Positions 1-8,745 of a DNA stretch of 64,000 bases are shown here, piece by piece (position 1 is the stretch's first letter; each line of letters begins with the position of its first letter). The stretch covers positions 248,001 to 312,000 of the forward strand of contig CBINHC010000001.1 in NCBI GenBank assembly GCA_966250385.1, in the 5' to 3' direction. A program made the position numbers and the translations under genes. A model generated the notes under the pieces. The model ran no database searches and was not told the DNA's origin. It saw only the letters and a program-made list of their open reading frames with translations. The stretch comes from DASWTL01 sp966250385 (GTDB lineage Bacteria > Bacteroidota > Bacteroidia > Sphingobacteriales > Sphingobacteriaceae).

Positions 1-440
1 CAAAGGATGAATTCAACGCTTCCGCCACCGATATCCATGATCAGTGTCGGGCGTGCGAGGGACAGGGCAGCGCGTACACCCAGGTAGATCAATTCCGCCT
101 CACGGTCCCCGTCGATCACCTGGATCCCGATTCCGGTCTCCCGGAGGACCGATGCCATGAAGTCACCGCCATTGGCGGCGCTCCGGATGGCTGAGGTGGC
201 ACAGGCCAGTACCAGGCCCGGCTGGTACCGGTCGATCATGCTGCGGATCCTGCCCATGGTTTCTACGCCGCGGCGAAAGGCTTCGGGAGCAATATATCCC
301 TGACTGATGCCACCTTCACCCAGCCTGACCGGAATTTCTTCGGCGAACAGGATCCTGCCGATGCCGCCCCTAACGGGTTCGGCGATCAGCAGGTTGAACG
401 TATTGGTACCCAGGTCTATGGCAGCGATGGGTTTCGTCAT
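1..440 (-). CDS. Ppx/GppA phosphatase family protein (3' part missing at window edge)
   Basis: The reverse strand opens with ATG at 440 and stays open to base 1, giving about 146 N-terminal residues. It begins MTKPIAAIDLGTNTFNLLIA, the ASKHA phosphate-1 motif of exopolyphosphatase/guanosine pentaphosphatase. It later shows ACATSAIRSAANG and IMDIGGGSVEF, the second phosphate-binding motif of the same fold. The family hydrolyses polyphosphate or pppGpp in the cytoplasm; which substrate cannot be told from this fragment. It lies 15 nt downstream of the ABC permease gene and is probably the last cistron of that unit. The C-terminal half is outside the window. Confidence 0.9.
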   Translation of the reverse strand, partial: MTKPIAAIDLGTNTFNLLIAEPVRGGIGRILFAEEIPVRLGEGGISQGYIAPEAFRRGVETMGRIRSMIDRYQPGLVLACATSAIRSAANGGDFMASVLRETGIGIQVIDGDREAELIYLGVRAALSLARPTLIMDIGGGSVEFIL

Positions 441-455
441 GTTAAGGTTATCCGC

Positions 456-1769
456 TTATTCCTTGTACATAAACCATTTGGCCAGTTCCTTGTAGCTGGT
501 TTTCTTTCCGTACATCAGGATGCCGACCCGGTAGATGCGTGCCGCGACCCAGGTTGTCAGAATAAAGCCGCCGATCAGTAAAGCGATTGACAGGGCAAGC
601 TGCCATTCCGGAACGCCAAAGGGCAGGCGCACCATCATAGCGATCGGTGAGGTGAACGGAATGATGCTCAGCCAGAACGACAGCGTGCTGTCCGGGTTAT
701 TGACTATAAAACTGAAGGACATGATATAGGTGAACAGCAGCGGGAGTGTGATCGGGAACATGAACTGCTGCGTTTCGGTCTCCGAATCGACAGCAGATCC
801 TACGGCCGCAAACAAGGCGCTGTACAGCATGAATCCGCCCAGGAAATAGATCAGGAAAGTCGTAAGGATATACGAAAAATTGATGGTCTTCATGGCTCCG
901 ATGATCTCGGCGCCGATGCCGTCCTGCTCCATCTGGGACTGGGTGGCAGCTACTGCGTCTTTTTTGCCGTCCGCGGCACTGACCGTTTCGACGCGGTCCT
1001 TAAGCAGCTGCCGGCCGGCTACCCCGGTCAGTGTCGTGGAAAGGATGATCCATAGGAGGAACTGGGTAAGACCAACCAGGCCGATCCCGATGATCTTTCC
1101 CATCATCAGCTGAAACGGTTTGACCGAGGATACGATAACTTCAATGATCCGGCTGGTCTTCTCTTCAATGACCCCGCGCATCACCTGCGCCCCGTAGATG
1201 AACAGCGACATATAGATCAGGATAGCGGCGGCAAAACCGACCGCATATGCGGCCCCGGCACTGCTGTCCTTTTCGCCTTCGGCAGTGATCTCCTTGGAAA
1301 TGATCGAGACATTTGACTTGACGGCATTCAGCGTTTCGGGATCTATCCCGGCATCCTTCAGTCTTTTGCTCCGGAGAATTTCATCCATCTGGTCCTCAAT
1401 CGTGCCCAGGGCGCTGATCCCGGGCTTCTTTTTGGAAAACATCTGGACCTGGCTGGTCTTTTCGAAATCGCCGGAAATATACAGGACGAAGTTCTCGCCT
1501 TCGGCAACCTCTTTCTTGGCTTCAGCAAGTGATTTGGTGCTGGTATGGAACCGGACTGCGCCCTTGTCTTTGAACGATCCGGTAAAGATCCCGGATTCGT
1601 CGATTACTTCCACTTCGGTCTTTGCGTCTCCGCCCTGAATGGTCAGGACGGCCACCAGGGCGTACATTCCAATGATCAGCAGGGGAACCAGCAAGGTCAT
1701 TAACAGGAAGGATTTCTTCTTTACCCTGCTCAGGTATTCGCGTTGTATGATGAGTAATATTTTATTCAT
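456..1769 (-). CDS. ABC-2 type transporter permease (NatB-like)
   Basis: 437 residues. A short cytoplasmic start leads into a first membrane helix at about residues 20-42. A large extracytoplasmic domain (about 45-170) follows, then a cluster of five or so hydrophobic helices to the C terminus. This is the ABC2_membrane_3/NatB topology. Such permeases pair with a separate ATPase to export ions, drugs or lipids; the substrate here is unknown. The partner ATPase gene ends 2 nt upstream, so the two are almost certainly translationally coupled. ATG at 1769 fits the membrane-insertion start. Confidence 0.9.
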   Translation of the reverse strand: MNKILLIIQREYLSRVKKKSFLLMTLLVPLLIIGMYALVAVLTIQGGDAKTEVEVIDESGIFTGSFKDKGAVRFHTSTKSLAEAKKEVAEGENFVLYISGDFEKTSQVQMFSKKKPGISALGTIEDQMDEILRSKRLKDAGIDPETLNAVKSNVSIISKEITAEGEKDSSAGAAYAVGFAAAILIYMSLFIYGAQVMRGVIEEKTSRIIEVIVSSVKPFQLMMGKIIGIGLVGLTQFLLWIILSTTLTGVAGRQLLKDRVETVSAADGKKDAVAATQSQMEQDGIGAEIIGAMKTINFSYILTTFLIYFLGGFMLYSALFAAVGSAVDSETETQQFMFPITLPLLFTYIMSFSFIVNNPDSTLSFWLSIIPFTSPIAMMVRLPFGVPEWQLALSIALLIGGFILTTWVAARIYRVGILMYGKKTSYKELAKWFMYKE

Positions 1770-1771
1770 GA

Positions 1772-2671
1772 CTAGTTCAGGCTTTTTACTTTTTCAATAA
1801 AGATCTCGTTGATCGTCGGGATCACTTCTACAAACCGGGTGATGCTGACCTGGTTCATCAGCGCGGAAAGCGCATCATTCGTAGTGTAACCGTCGCGGAT
1901 CCGGATGGTGATGCCCTTCCCGGTTATATCCTGGCCGGTACACTCGAATGCGGTTTGTTCGGTCAGCCCGTTCAGGTGCCCATCATAGGTGATCTGGTAG
2001 GTACTGTTCCGGTAGGAGTTCTTGATATCCGAGACCTTCCCGTCGAGGATCTTCCGCGACTTATTGATCAGCGCAATGCTGTCACACAGCTGCTCCACGG
2101 ATTCCATCCGGTGGGTGGAAAAAATGATGGTAGCGCCGCGGGCATTCAGCTGGAGAATTTCGTTGGTGATGATCTCCGCGTTGACCGGGTCGAAGCCGGA
2201 GAACGGCTCATCCAGGATGATCAGTTCCGGGTCATGAACAACGGTGGCAACAAACTGCACCTTCTGCTGCATACCCTTGCTGAGATCCTCGACTTTCTTC
2301 TTCCACCAGGTTTCCATTTCCATCTTTTCGAACCAGTACCGGATCTTGCCGGTCGCTTCGGCCCTGGACATTCCCTTAAGCTGGGCGAGATACAGCATCT
2401 GTTCTCCGATCTCCATCTTTTTGTAGAGACCCCGTTCTTCAGGGAGGTAACCGATCTTTGAAATATGCGAAGGATTCAGCTTTTCTCCGCTGATGTAGAC
2501 TTCGCCGGAATCCGGCGCGGTGATCTGGTTGATGATCCGGATCAGTGAGGTCTTTCCGGCGCCGTTCGGGCCTAACAGGCCGAAGATACTTCCTTTGGGA
2601 ACTTCGATACTAACGTCATCGAGGGCGCGGTGGTTAGCATATTGTTTAACGATATTTCGAATACTGAGCAT
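1772..2671 (-). CDS. ABC transporter ATP-binding protein (NatA-like)
   Basis: 299 residues. Walker A reads GLLGPNGAGKTSL near residue 32. The signature is LSKGMQQKVQF, a variant in which K replaces the first G of LSGGQ; this is common in NatA/YhaQ-type ATPases. Walker B is LIILDEPFSGFDP and the switch histidine is in FSTHRME. A C-terminal DUF4162-like extension of about 80 residues follows. It energises the permease encoded directly downstream. The substrate is not predictable; sodium or antimicrobial export is known for relatives. About 70 nt separate it from the DUF72 gene upstream, so it may have its own promoter. Confidence 0.92.
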   Translation of the reverse strand: MLSIRNIVKQYANHRALDDVSIEVPKGSIFGLLGPNGAGKTSLIRIINQITAPDSGEVYISGEKLNPSHISKIGYLPEERGLYKKMEIGEQMLYLAQLKGMSRAEATGKIRYWFEKMEMETWWKKKVEDLSKGMQQKVQFVATVVHDPELIILDEPFSGFDPVNAEIITNEILQLNARGATIIFSTHRMESVEQLCDSIALINKSRKILDGKVSDIKNSYRNSTYQITYDGHLNGLTEQTAFECTGQDITGKGITIRIRDGYTTNDALSALMNQVSITRFVEVIPTINEIFIEKVKSLN

Positions 2672-2744
2672 GCTGTGAGAAGGTTTTAACGCGTAATATT
2701 ACACAATTTGCGCGATTTACCGCCCTTCTGTCATCAGTTAGGTT

Positions 2745-3467
2745 TCATGCCGCCATGCTTTTCAGCTGCTGTGCATTGATGACCCCTGCGGCCCCGATAT
2801 CATTATTGAAGTAAACAAAGGCTTCCCGCGTCTGTCCCGAACCGCTGACCTCGCGGGAAAAGCTGCGCAGCTCCGGTTCGGTGTACGGTGACCGGTACAG
2901 TTCGGGAACCCCGTGAAACCTGTAGTACAGTAACGGGGTGTTCTGTACGACCACGTCAGGCAATGCCGGGTGACTCATGCCGCAGAAGGTCACCTGTCTT
3001 TGGGACAAGGCATCATAGACGTCCGGGTGCCACCAGGAGACGTGGCGGAATTCCAGCACGTTCGGGAAAGCGGGATCCAGTGCATCAAGGATCCGGTACA
3101 GACGTTCCTCCCGGTAATCCATCCTTGGGGGCAGCTGGAACAGCACACAGCCCAGCTTGTCCTTCAGGCCTTCGCCGACCGTTCCGTAGAAATCGCTGAT
3201 CAGCTGTTCGGTATGGTGGAACTGTTTGAAGTGCGTGATTCCGCGCGGTGCCTTTACGGCGAACCGGAACCCTTCCGGACTGCTGTCATGCCAGCTCTGC
3301 AGGGCCGGAAGCCGCGGGAACCGGTAAAACGTAACATTCAGTTCCACGGTGTTGAAGTGCCGGCAGTAATATTCGAACCACCTGCGCTGGGGGAGGCCCC
3401 GGGGATAAAACCGTTCCTTCCAGTCCTTATAGTGAAAGCCCGAGCATCCGATCCGCCAGCTGACCAT
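2745..3467 (-). CDS. DUF72 domain-containing protein
   Basis: 240 residues. The N terminus (WRIGCSGFHYKDWKERFYP) and the blocks VELNVTFYRFP, FRFAVKAPRGITH and a late YFNND motif are characteristic of the DUF72/YecE family, a TIM-barrel-like fold. The biochemical function of the family is not established. The sequence is full length for the family. It sits 24 nt downstream of the AI-2E-type permease and is probably in the same transcription unit. The best start is the ATG at 3467. Confidence 0.9.
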   Translation of the reverse strand: MVSWRIGCSGFHYKDWKERFYPRGLPQRRWFEYYCRHFNTVELNVTFYRFPRLPALQSWHDSSPEGFRFAVKAPRGITHFKQFHHTEQLISDFYGTVGEGLKDKLGCVLFQLPPRMDYREERLYRILDALDPAFPNVLEFRHVSWWHPDVYDALSQRQVTFCGMSHPALPDVVVQNTPLLYYRFHGVPELYRSPYTEPELRSFSREVSGSGQTREAFVYFNNDIGAAGVINAQQLKSMAA

Positions 3468-3491
3468 CTTTTTTCTTATGGAAACACCGTT

Positions 3492-4598
3492 TTACCCCTG
3501 TAGTTTCCGCCGTCCCCAGGCTTTGATCCCGGACAGCCAGCGGCTGCTGTTCTTTTTGCCCGAGTTTTCGCCGATCAGGAAGCCGTATGGTTTCAGGGGT
3601 TCGATATGGTCGCAGATGATCTTGACGATGCCCAGGATCGGGATGGCCAGGACCATTCCCGGAATTCCCCAGACCATCTCGGCGCCCACCAGGATGATGA
3701 TGGTGAACAGGGGGTTGATATTCACCTTGGCGCCGACAACCAGTGGTTCCAGTATGTAGGTCTGTATGAACTGGACCAGCATGTAGGTCACGATCACGCC
3801 GGCTACCATCTGGGCATTGCCGCCCTGTGAAAGCACCATCAGCAACGTGATGGTCGAGCCTGTCAGGTTTCCGACAAAGGGAACGATCTCCAGGAGCCCG
3901 CAGATCACGGCGAACAGGAAGGCGCTTTTTACGCCGACGATCGAGAAGCCTATGCTGTACATGATCCATAACATCACGATCATGGATCCCAGCCCGAGCA
4001 GGTACTGCTGGGAAACCTTACTGGCATCCCGGACGATCCGTTCGGTGTTCTCGCGTTCCCCTGCGGGAACCAGCCTGAGGATTCCCTCCTTAATGCGCTG
4101 CCGGTAGTACATGAACAGAAAGATATAAACCAGGACGAGGACGAAATTGACCAGGGTGCCTAGCACGGTGCCTGCGAAACTGGCAGCAATCCTGCCTGCC
4201 GTTCCGCCCCCGGAGGACTGTTGCTCCTTGAGGATCTCTTTCTGTTTCTCGAGGGTGATATTGAACTTTTCGACGATAAACTGCTGGGTCTGGGCCCACA
4301 GTTCGGCAAGTTTCCTGGACATCTGGTTGACGTCTTCGGACAGGTCGGACAACTGCCAGGAGAGCAGCATGATGACCGCTGTGATGACCAGGAGGAAAAG
4401 TAGGATACAAAGGAGGGCGGCTACCGCCCGGTGTATTCCCCGGCTTTCAAACCTGGCGGACAACGGCGTGAAAAGCATCGCGAAAAGGATTCCGAAGGAG
4501 ATGGGAATCAGGAATTTGCGCGCAAAATAAAGGATAGTGGTGGAAAGGATGAAAAAAAGGAGGAAACTGATCGTTTTGTTTAAAGTAAAGCGGTGCAT
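3492..4598 (-). CDS. AI-2E family transporter
   Basis: 368 residues with about eight hydrophobic segments: a pair near the N terminus, one at about 62-85, a central amphipathic/coiled stretch (about 85-140, KQKEILKEQQ), and five more to residue 325. This matches the PF01594 (PerM/AI-2E) topology. Members include the AI-2 exporter TqsA and Na+/H+ antiporters, so the substrate is uncertain. It is the first gene of a probable two-gene unit with DUF72. The hairpin upstream at 4615-4645 belongs to the preceding gene and insulates this one. Confidence 0.88.
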   Translation of the reverse strand: MHRFTLNKTISFLLFFILSTTILYFARKFLIPISFGILFAMLFTPLSARFESRGIHRAVAALLCILLFLLVITAVIMLLSWQLSDLSEDVNQMSRKLAELWAQTQQFIVEKFNITLEKQKEILKEQQSSGGGTAGRIAASFAGTVLGTLVNFVLVLVYIFLFMYYRQRIKEGILRLVPAGERENTERIVRDASKVSQQYLLGLGSMIVMLWIMYSIGFSIVGVKSAFLFAVICGLLEIVPFVGNLTGSTITLLMVLSQGGNAQMVAGVIVTYMLVQFIQTYILEPLVVGAKVNINPLFTIIILVGAEMVWGIPGMVLAIPILGIVKIICDHIEPLKPYGFLIGENSGKKNSSRWLSGIKAWGRRKLQG

Positions 4599-4614
4599 AC
4601 CGAAACAACAAATA

Positions 4615-4645
4615 AAAAGCCTGAAGTTTCATTCTTCAGGCTTTT
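4615..4645 (-). terminator. Intrinsic terminator of the DUF6588-like gene
   Basis: A perfect 12-bp stem (4615-4626 with 4634-4645, AAAAGCCTGAAG) with a 7-nt loop. On the minus strand it is followed by a U-rich run. It starts 18 nt past the stop codon at 4663. Confidence 0.9.
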
Positions 4646-4662
4646 CTCAACTCAGCTTTTAT

Positions 4663-5730
4663 TTATTTTCCTAAACCGATACCGATACCGGCGTTGAATG
4701 AATTGTACTGGGCAACCGAGTATGAAGCATAGAGCCTCAGTACGGCAAGATTCAGCTGGAAACCTGCATTGGCGCGCATTCCGCCGATATCTGAGTTCTT
4801 GATGGATACAGGATCGACCCGTTCCCGGATCACTGATGATCCGTCGGCTGCGTACTCCCGGAATTCATACCGCCCCTTCATACTGAAGTCAGTCTTGGCA
4901 GAATTGTATCCGACGCTCAGGAACGGCGTGAAGAACATCATCTTTCTTGAAAGGATCGCTTCGACATTCACCCCTGAGAATTTTGAATCGATTTTCTGAT
5001 CCGGATCCCGCGGAGCACCGGATTCGGTCGGAACCTCCAGCGGCACTTCATAATTGAACACGGTATATCCTACGGCCAGACCGAGGTCAACCGGCAGGAT
5101 CCGATCAGCCGTTTTATTCAGAAGCAATGGCAGGACATCAACCTTAACGCCCCCGCCGATCATGCCCATTGAACCGTAGTCACCGAGGCTGACCTTTGGC
5201 ATCGCTCTCAGCGTAACATCAATGCCTTTAGGCAATCCGACGGTTGCCTGGAGCTGCGGCGCCGGAATAAATGGAATATCTGCTCCGTCAGGGAGTTCGA
5301 ACGTCTCAAGCGGTTCAGTGCCGTTCTGGTAGTTTTGATTGTAGATCCCCATGGTTACCCGGTCACCGGAAGCAGAAGCAACGGTTGGAGAAACTGTTCC
5401 TGAGCCTGCAACGGGACGCAGCGTGCTTGAAAGACCAAGTTTGGCCACATCAAAGGATTTGTCGGCGGCAGGTACGAATGCACCGGTAAATCCGACTCTT
5501 AACTCAAAACGGCCGGTGTTTTTAGCCCGTCCGGTATTATTCCAGCCGGAGTTCAGGCCGATTCCGAAGCCTTTGAACAAGGGATTCAGATACGCCTGCG
5601 CAAGTCTGGTTGCATCTTCTGGATTCGATACGATCATTCTGCTGACCTCATCCTGAGCAAAAGCAGCAGAGCCGGTAAATAAACCTGCACAAATTAATGC
5701 AGTCTTAAGAAAGTGTTTTGGAGCTATCAT
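4663..5730 (-). CDS. DUF6588-like secreted protein, probable outer-membrane beta-structure
   Basis: 355 residues from the ATG at 5730; an in-frame TTG at 5745 adds five residues but is less likely. A clear signal peptide ends in SAAFAQ. The mature part starts with a helix (EVSRMIVSNPEDATRLAQAY) and then YLNPLFKGFGIGLNSGWNNT. Alternating, glycine-rich beta-like segments follow to a C terminus ending IGLGK. This architecture matches the DUF6588 family of Bacteroidota, predicted porin-like or barrel proteins of unknown role. It is monocistronic, with its own terminator. Confidence 0.75.
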   Translation of the reverse strand: MIAPKHFLKTALICAGLFTGSAAFAQDEVSRMIVSNPEDATRLAQAYLNPLFKGFGIGLNSGWNNTGRAKNTGRFELRVGFTGAFVPAADKSFDVAKLGLSSTLRPVAGSGTVSPTVASASGDRVTMGIYNQNYQNGTEPLETFELPDGADIPFIPAPQLQATVGLPKGIDVTLRAMPKVSLGDYGSMGMIGGGVKVDVLPLLLNKTADRILPVDLGLAVGYTVFNYEVPLEVPTESGAPRDPDQKIDSKFSGVNVEAILSRKMMFFTPFLSVGYNSAKTDFSMKGRYEFREYAADGSSVIRERVDPVSIKNSDIGGMRANAGFQLNLAVLRLYASYSVAQYNSFNAGIGIGLGK

Positions 5731-5847
5731 GGTTTGATTAATCAAAGGCTAAAAATGAAAAAAATTAATAGAAAAGAAAAAATAAATTTCCGGGGCATAC
5801 TTTCCGGGTATCGGAACGGTCATGAAACAACTTCCGTCAATTAACGC

Positions 5848-5855
5848 TATTTTTG
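5848..5855 (+). promoter_or_regulatory. -7 promoter motif of rluD
   Basis: TATTTTTG fits the Bacteroidota sigma-ABfr consensus TAnnTTTG. It lies 13 nt before the rluD ATG, implying a leader of under 10 nt. No clear -33 TTTG partner is visible. Confidence 0.55.
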
Positions 5856-5868
5856 CACCTGATTCCAT

Positions 5869-6903
5869 ATGATAGAAGAGAATGATCTGATAGAACAGGG
5901 CGAACAGGACCTTTATGAACATTTGCGGGTGGTTGTTGACAAAGGTCAGTCACTGCTGCGCATTGACAAGTTCCTGATGCACCGGATCGAAAACGCGTCC
6001 CGAAACCGGGTTCAGAATGCGATCGATGCGGGAAGCGTGCTCGTAAACGAGAAGCCTGTTAAAGCCAGCTACAAGGTGAAGCCGCTGGACGTCATCTCGG
6101 TCGTACTTCCGCACCCGCCGAGGGATACGGAGGTCTACCCGGAGAATATTCCGCTCGATATCGTCTATGAAGATGACGATGTCATCATCGTAAACAAACC
6201 GGCAGGCCTGGTCGTCCACCCGGGTTATAACAATTACACCGGTACGCTTGTAAACGGCCTCGTATATCATTTCCGGCAGCTTCCGCAGTTGCCCGGAAAC
6301 GACGGGCGTCCCGGCCTGGTTCACCGGATCGACAAGGACACCTCGGGGTTGCTGCTGATCAGCAAGAACGAAAGGTCCATGACCTACCTGGCCCGGCAGT
6401 TCTTCGATCATTCGATTTCCCGGAAGTACCAGGCGCTGGTATGGGGCGACCTGAAAGAGGACGGAACAGTCACCGGATATATCGGCCGCAGTGCGCGGGA
6501 CCGGAAGGTCATGGCCATTTACGATGACGAGAGCAAGGGCAAATGGGCCGTTACGCATTATAAGGTGATCAAAAGGTTCAATTACGTGACCCTCATCGAA
6601 TGTCAGCTGGAGACGGGCCGGACTCACCAGATCCGGGCTCACATGAAGCACCTGGGGCATCCCCTGTTCAATGACAGCACGTATGGCGGGGACAAGATCG
6701 TAAAGGGTACGGTGTTCAGCAAGTACCGGCAGTTTATTGAGAACTGTTTCGAGATCATTCCGCGGCAGGCGCTTCACGCCAGGTCCCTCGGTTTTATTCA
6801 TCCGTCTACCAAGAAATATATTCACTTTGAATCTGAGCTACCCGCTGATTTCAGGGCGGTCCTGGAGAAATGGGAACGTTATACAGCTGCAACGGAGGAA
6901 TAG
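5869..6903 (+). CDS. rluD: Pseudouridine synthase, RluA/RluD family
   Basis: 344 residues. An S4 RNA-binding domain (about 29-90) precedes the catalytic domain. The catalytic aspartate is D155 in HRIDKDTSGLLL, and RTHQIRAHMKHLGHPL is the conserved later motif. The enzyme isomerises uridines in 23S rRNA; RluD makes the helix-69 pseudouridines, but the exact target is inferred from length and S4 content. Its stop codon overlaps the Shine-Dalgarno-like AACGGAGGAA of the next gene, so the two are coupled. Confidence 0.93.
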   Translation: MIEENDLIEQGEQDLYEHLRVVVDKGQSLLRIDKFLMHRIENASRNRVQNAIDAGSVLVNEKPVKASYKVKPLDVISVVLPHPPRDTEVYPENIPLDIVYEDDDVIIVNKPAGLVVHPGYNNYTGTLVNGLVYHFRQLPQLPGNDGRPGLVHRIDKDTSGLLLISKNERSMTYLARQFFDHSISRKYQALVWGDLKEDGTVTGYIGRSARDRKVMAIYDDESKGKWAVTHYKVIKRFNYVTLIECQLETGRTHQIRAHMKHLGHPLFNDSTYGGDKIVKGTVFSKYRQFIENCFEIIPRQALHARSLGFIHPSTKKYIHFESELPADFRAVLEKWERYTAATEE

Positions 6904-6904
6904 C

Positions 6905-7750
6905 ATGGACGTGATCAACTTCAACGGGGAAATGGTTGCAGCGGATGCGCCTGTCATGTCTGCGGAAAGCCGCGCGTTCCGGTACGGGGACGGCCTGTTC
7001 GAGACCATGCGGTATTCGAACGGGGAGCTGAAGTTCACGGAGCTGCACCTGGACCGGATCCGGAAAGGGATGCGGATGCTGAAGCTGGAGGGCTATTCAC
7101 AGCTCGACAAATATTTCCTGAGGGAGAAGGTCGAAGAACTGGTCCGCCGGAACAAGACCGGTCCCTCGGCGCGGGTCCGGCTGACCATTTACCGGGAAGG
7201 AGGCGGCCTGTATGCGCCGGCGACCAACAAAATGGGGTATGTGCTGCAGGTCAGTAAACTGGCCGATCCGGCCTATTCCGGAAACCCGCGGGGACTGATC
7301 ATCGACGTCTTTGACGAAGTTACCAAGCCGGTCACCGCCCTTTCCAATCTGAAGACCTGTAACTCGCTGCCCTTTGTACTGGCCGGCGTATTTAAAAATC
7401 AGCATAAGCTGGACGACGTCCTGCTGCTTAATCAGCACGGTTTCCTGTGCGAGGCGATCAGCAGCAACATTTTCGTGGTGTATCAGAACCAGCTCTTTAC
7501 GCCTGCCCTGAGTGAAGGCTGTGTAGCGGGAGTGATGCGGCAGGTGGTCATGCAGCTTGCCAAGCAGCATGATCTGGAGCTGGTGGAGGCCCAGATCAGT
7601 CCGCAGATCCTGAACGAGGCCGAGGAGGTCTTCCTCACCAATGCCGTACAGGGAATCCGGTGGGTCATGGGATATAACAGGAAGCGTTACTTCAATGAAA
7701 TGTACCGGTACCTGCTCAACGCCCTGAACAACATGAAAGGAACCCTATAG
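6905..7750 (+). CDS. Class IV aminotransferase (BCAT / aminodeoxychorismate lyase-like)
   Basis: 281 residues from the ATG at 6905, one base after the rluD stop and just past an AACGGAGGAA ribosome site. A longer in-frame opening from 6737 lies inside rluD and is rejected. Fold-type IV PLP motifs are visible: RAFRYGDGLFETMR at the N terminus, the PLP lysine in SNLKTCNSLPFVLA, and CEAISSNIFVV. At this length it could be a branched-chain aminotransferase, a D-amino-acid transaminase or aminodeoxychorismate lyase (PabC); the residues I can see do not decide. It converges with fmt, overlapping it by 6 nt. Confidence 0.87.
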   Translation: MDVINFNGEMVAADAPVMSAESRAFRYGDGLFETMRYSNGELKFTELHLDRIRKGMRMLKLEGYSQLDKYFLREKVEELVRRNKTGPSARVRLTIYREGGGLYAPATNKMGYVLQVSKLADPAYSGNPRGLIIDVFDEVTKPVTALSNLKTCNSLPFVLAGVFKNQHKLDDVLLLNQHGFLCEAISSNIFVVYQNQLFTPALSEGCVAGVMRQVVMQLAKQHDLELVEAQISPQILNEAEEVFLTNAVQGIRWVMGYNRKRYFNEMYRYLLNALNNMKGTL

Positions 7751-8659
7751 GCGGATACCCCGCAGGAACTCCTGCACGTTCATCCGCTTCTTACCTTCCA
7801 GCTGCAGATCGGTGACTGAAATGAACCCGTTCCGGCATGCGAACTTCAGGTAGGTCTTCTGGTCGGAAAGGATGCCTCCCGGCGAGATTCCGGGTTCGCC
7901 TTTTTCAAGTACTGCCTGGAAGATCTTCAGGTTCTTATCCTGGAACCGGGTAAAGGCCGTTGGATACGGGCTCAGTCCGCGTATATGGTTGAATACCTTT
8001 TCGGCGTCCTGGTTGAAATTGATGGAACAGTCCTCCTTAAAGATTTTCGGTGCATGCTTCAGGCCGCTTTCGGCAACCTGATCCTGGGGGGTTTCCTGGT
8101 AGTTACCCGCTTCTATGGCCTTTACCGTCCTGACCAGGAGGGCCGCTCCGACTTCCATCAGCCGGTCGTGGAGGTCGCCGGCCGTATCGGTATCGCCCAC
8201 GGGCACCTTTTCAGAGAAGATGATGTCTCCGGTATCGATCTCATGCTTCAGGAAGAAGGTGGTCACGCCGCTCTCCGTCTCCCCGTTGATGATTGCCCAG
8301 TTGATCGGGGCTGCGCCGCGGTATTGCGGCAGGAGCGAGGCGTGCAGGTTGATCGTGCCTTTAGGGGGCATATTCCAGACAGCTTCAGGCAGCATACGGA
8401 ACGCCACGACTACCTGGAGGTCCGCCTTCAGGTCCGCAAGTTCCTGAAGAAATGCCGGATCCTTGAGTCTCACGGGCTGGAGTACCGGCAGATCATGTGC
8501 CGCAGCATATTTCTTTACGGCAGACTCGCTGAGCTTCTGTCCCCGGCCGGCCGGTTTATCCGGCGCGGTGATAACACCAACGATCTGACACCCGGACCGG
8601 ACCAGGGCATCCAGGGATGCCACTGCAAAATCGGGAGTGCCCATAAAAATGATTCGCAT
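7745..8659 (-). CDS. fmt: Methionyl-tRNA formyltransferase
   Basis: 304 residues from the ATG at 8659 (MRIIFMGTPDFAV). An upstream in-frame ATG at 8680 would add seven residues outside the conserved start. The formyltransferase triad corresponds to N104, H106 and D142 in the blocks NLHASLLPQYRGAAPINW and IDTGD. The C-terminal OB-like domain covers about residues 205-304. It formylates initiator Met-tRNA with 10-formyl-THF. The NamZ-type gene upstream is separated from it by a terminator, so fmt is probably expressed alone. Confidence 0.96.
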   Translation of the reverse strand: MRIIFMGTPDFAVASLDALVRSGCQIVGVITAPDKPAGRGQKLSESAVKKYAAAHDLPVLQPVRLKDPAFLQELADLKADLQVVVAFRMLPEAVWNMPPKGTINLHASLLPQYRGAAPINWAIINGETESGVTTFFLKHEIDTGDIIFSEKVPVGDTDTAGDLHDRLMEVGAALLVRTVKAIEAGNYQETPQDQVAESGLKHAPKIFKEDCSINFNQDAEKVFNHIRGLSPYPTAFTRFQDKNLKIFQAVLEKGEPGISPGGILSDQKTYLKFACRNGFISVTDLQLEGKKRMNVQEFLRGIRL

Positions 8660-8679
8660 AGGATGGATTTTAAAAAGCA

Positions 8680-8704
8680 TTCTCCCGGCGGATGGCCGGG
8701 AGAA
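8680..8704 (-). terminator. Terminator after the NamZ-like gene
   Basis: A 10-bp GC-rich stem (8680-8689 with 8695-8704) with a 5-nt loop. On the minus strand it is followed by GCTTTTT. It lies between the stop at 8746 and the fmt start. Confidence 0.75.
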
Positions 8705-8745
8705 CGTGTGATTTAGTTAATATCTATCGTGACTAGTGGCGGAGA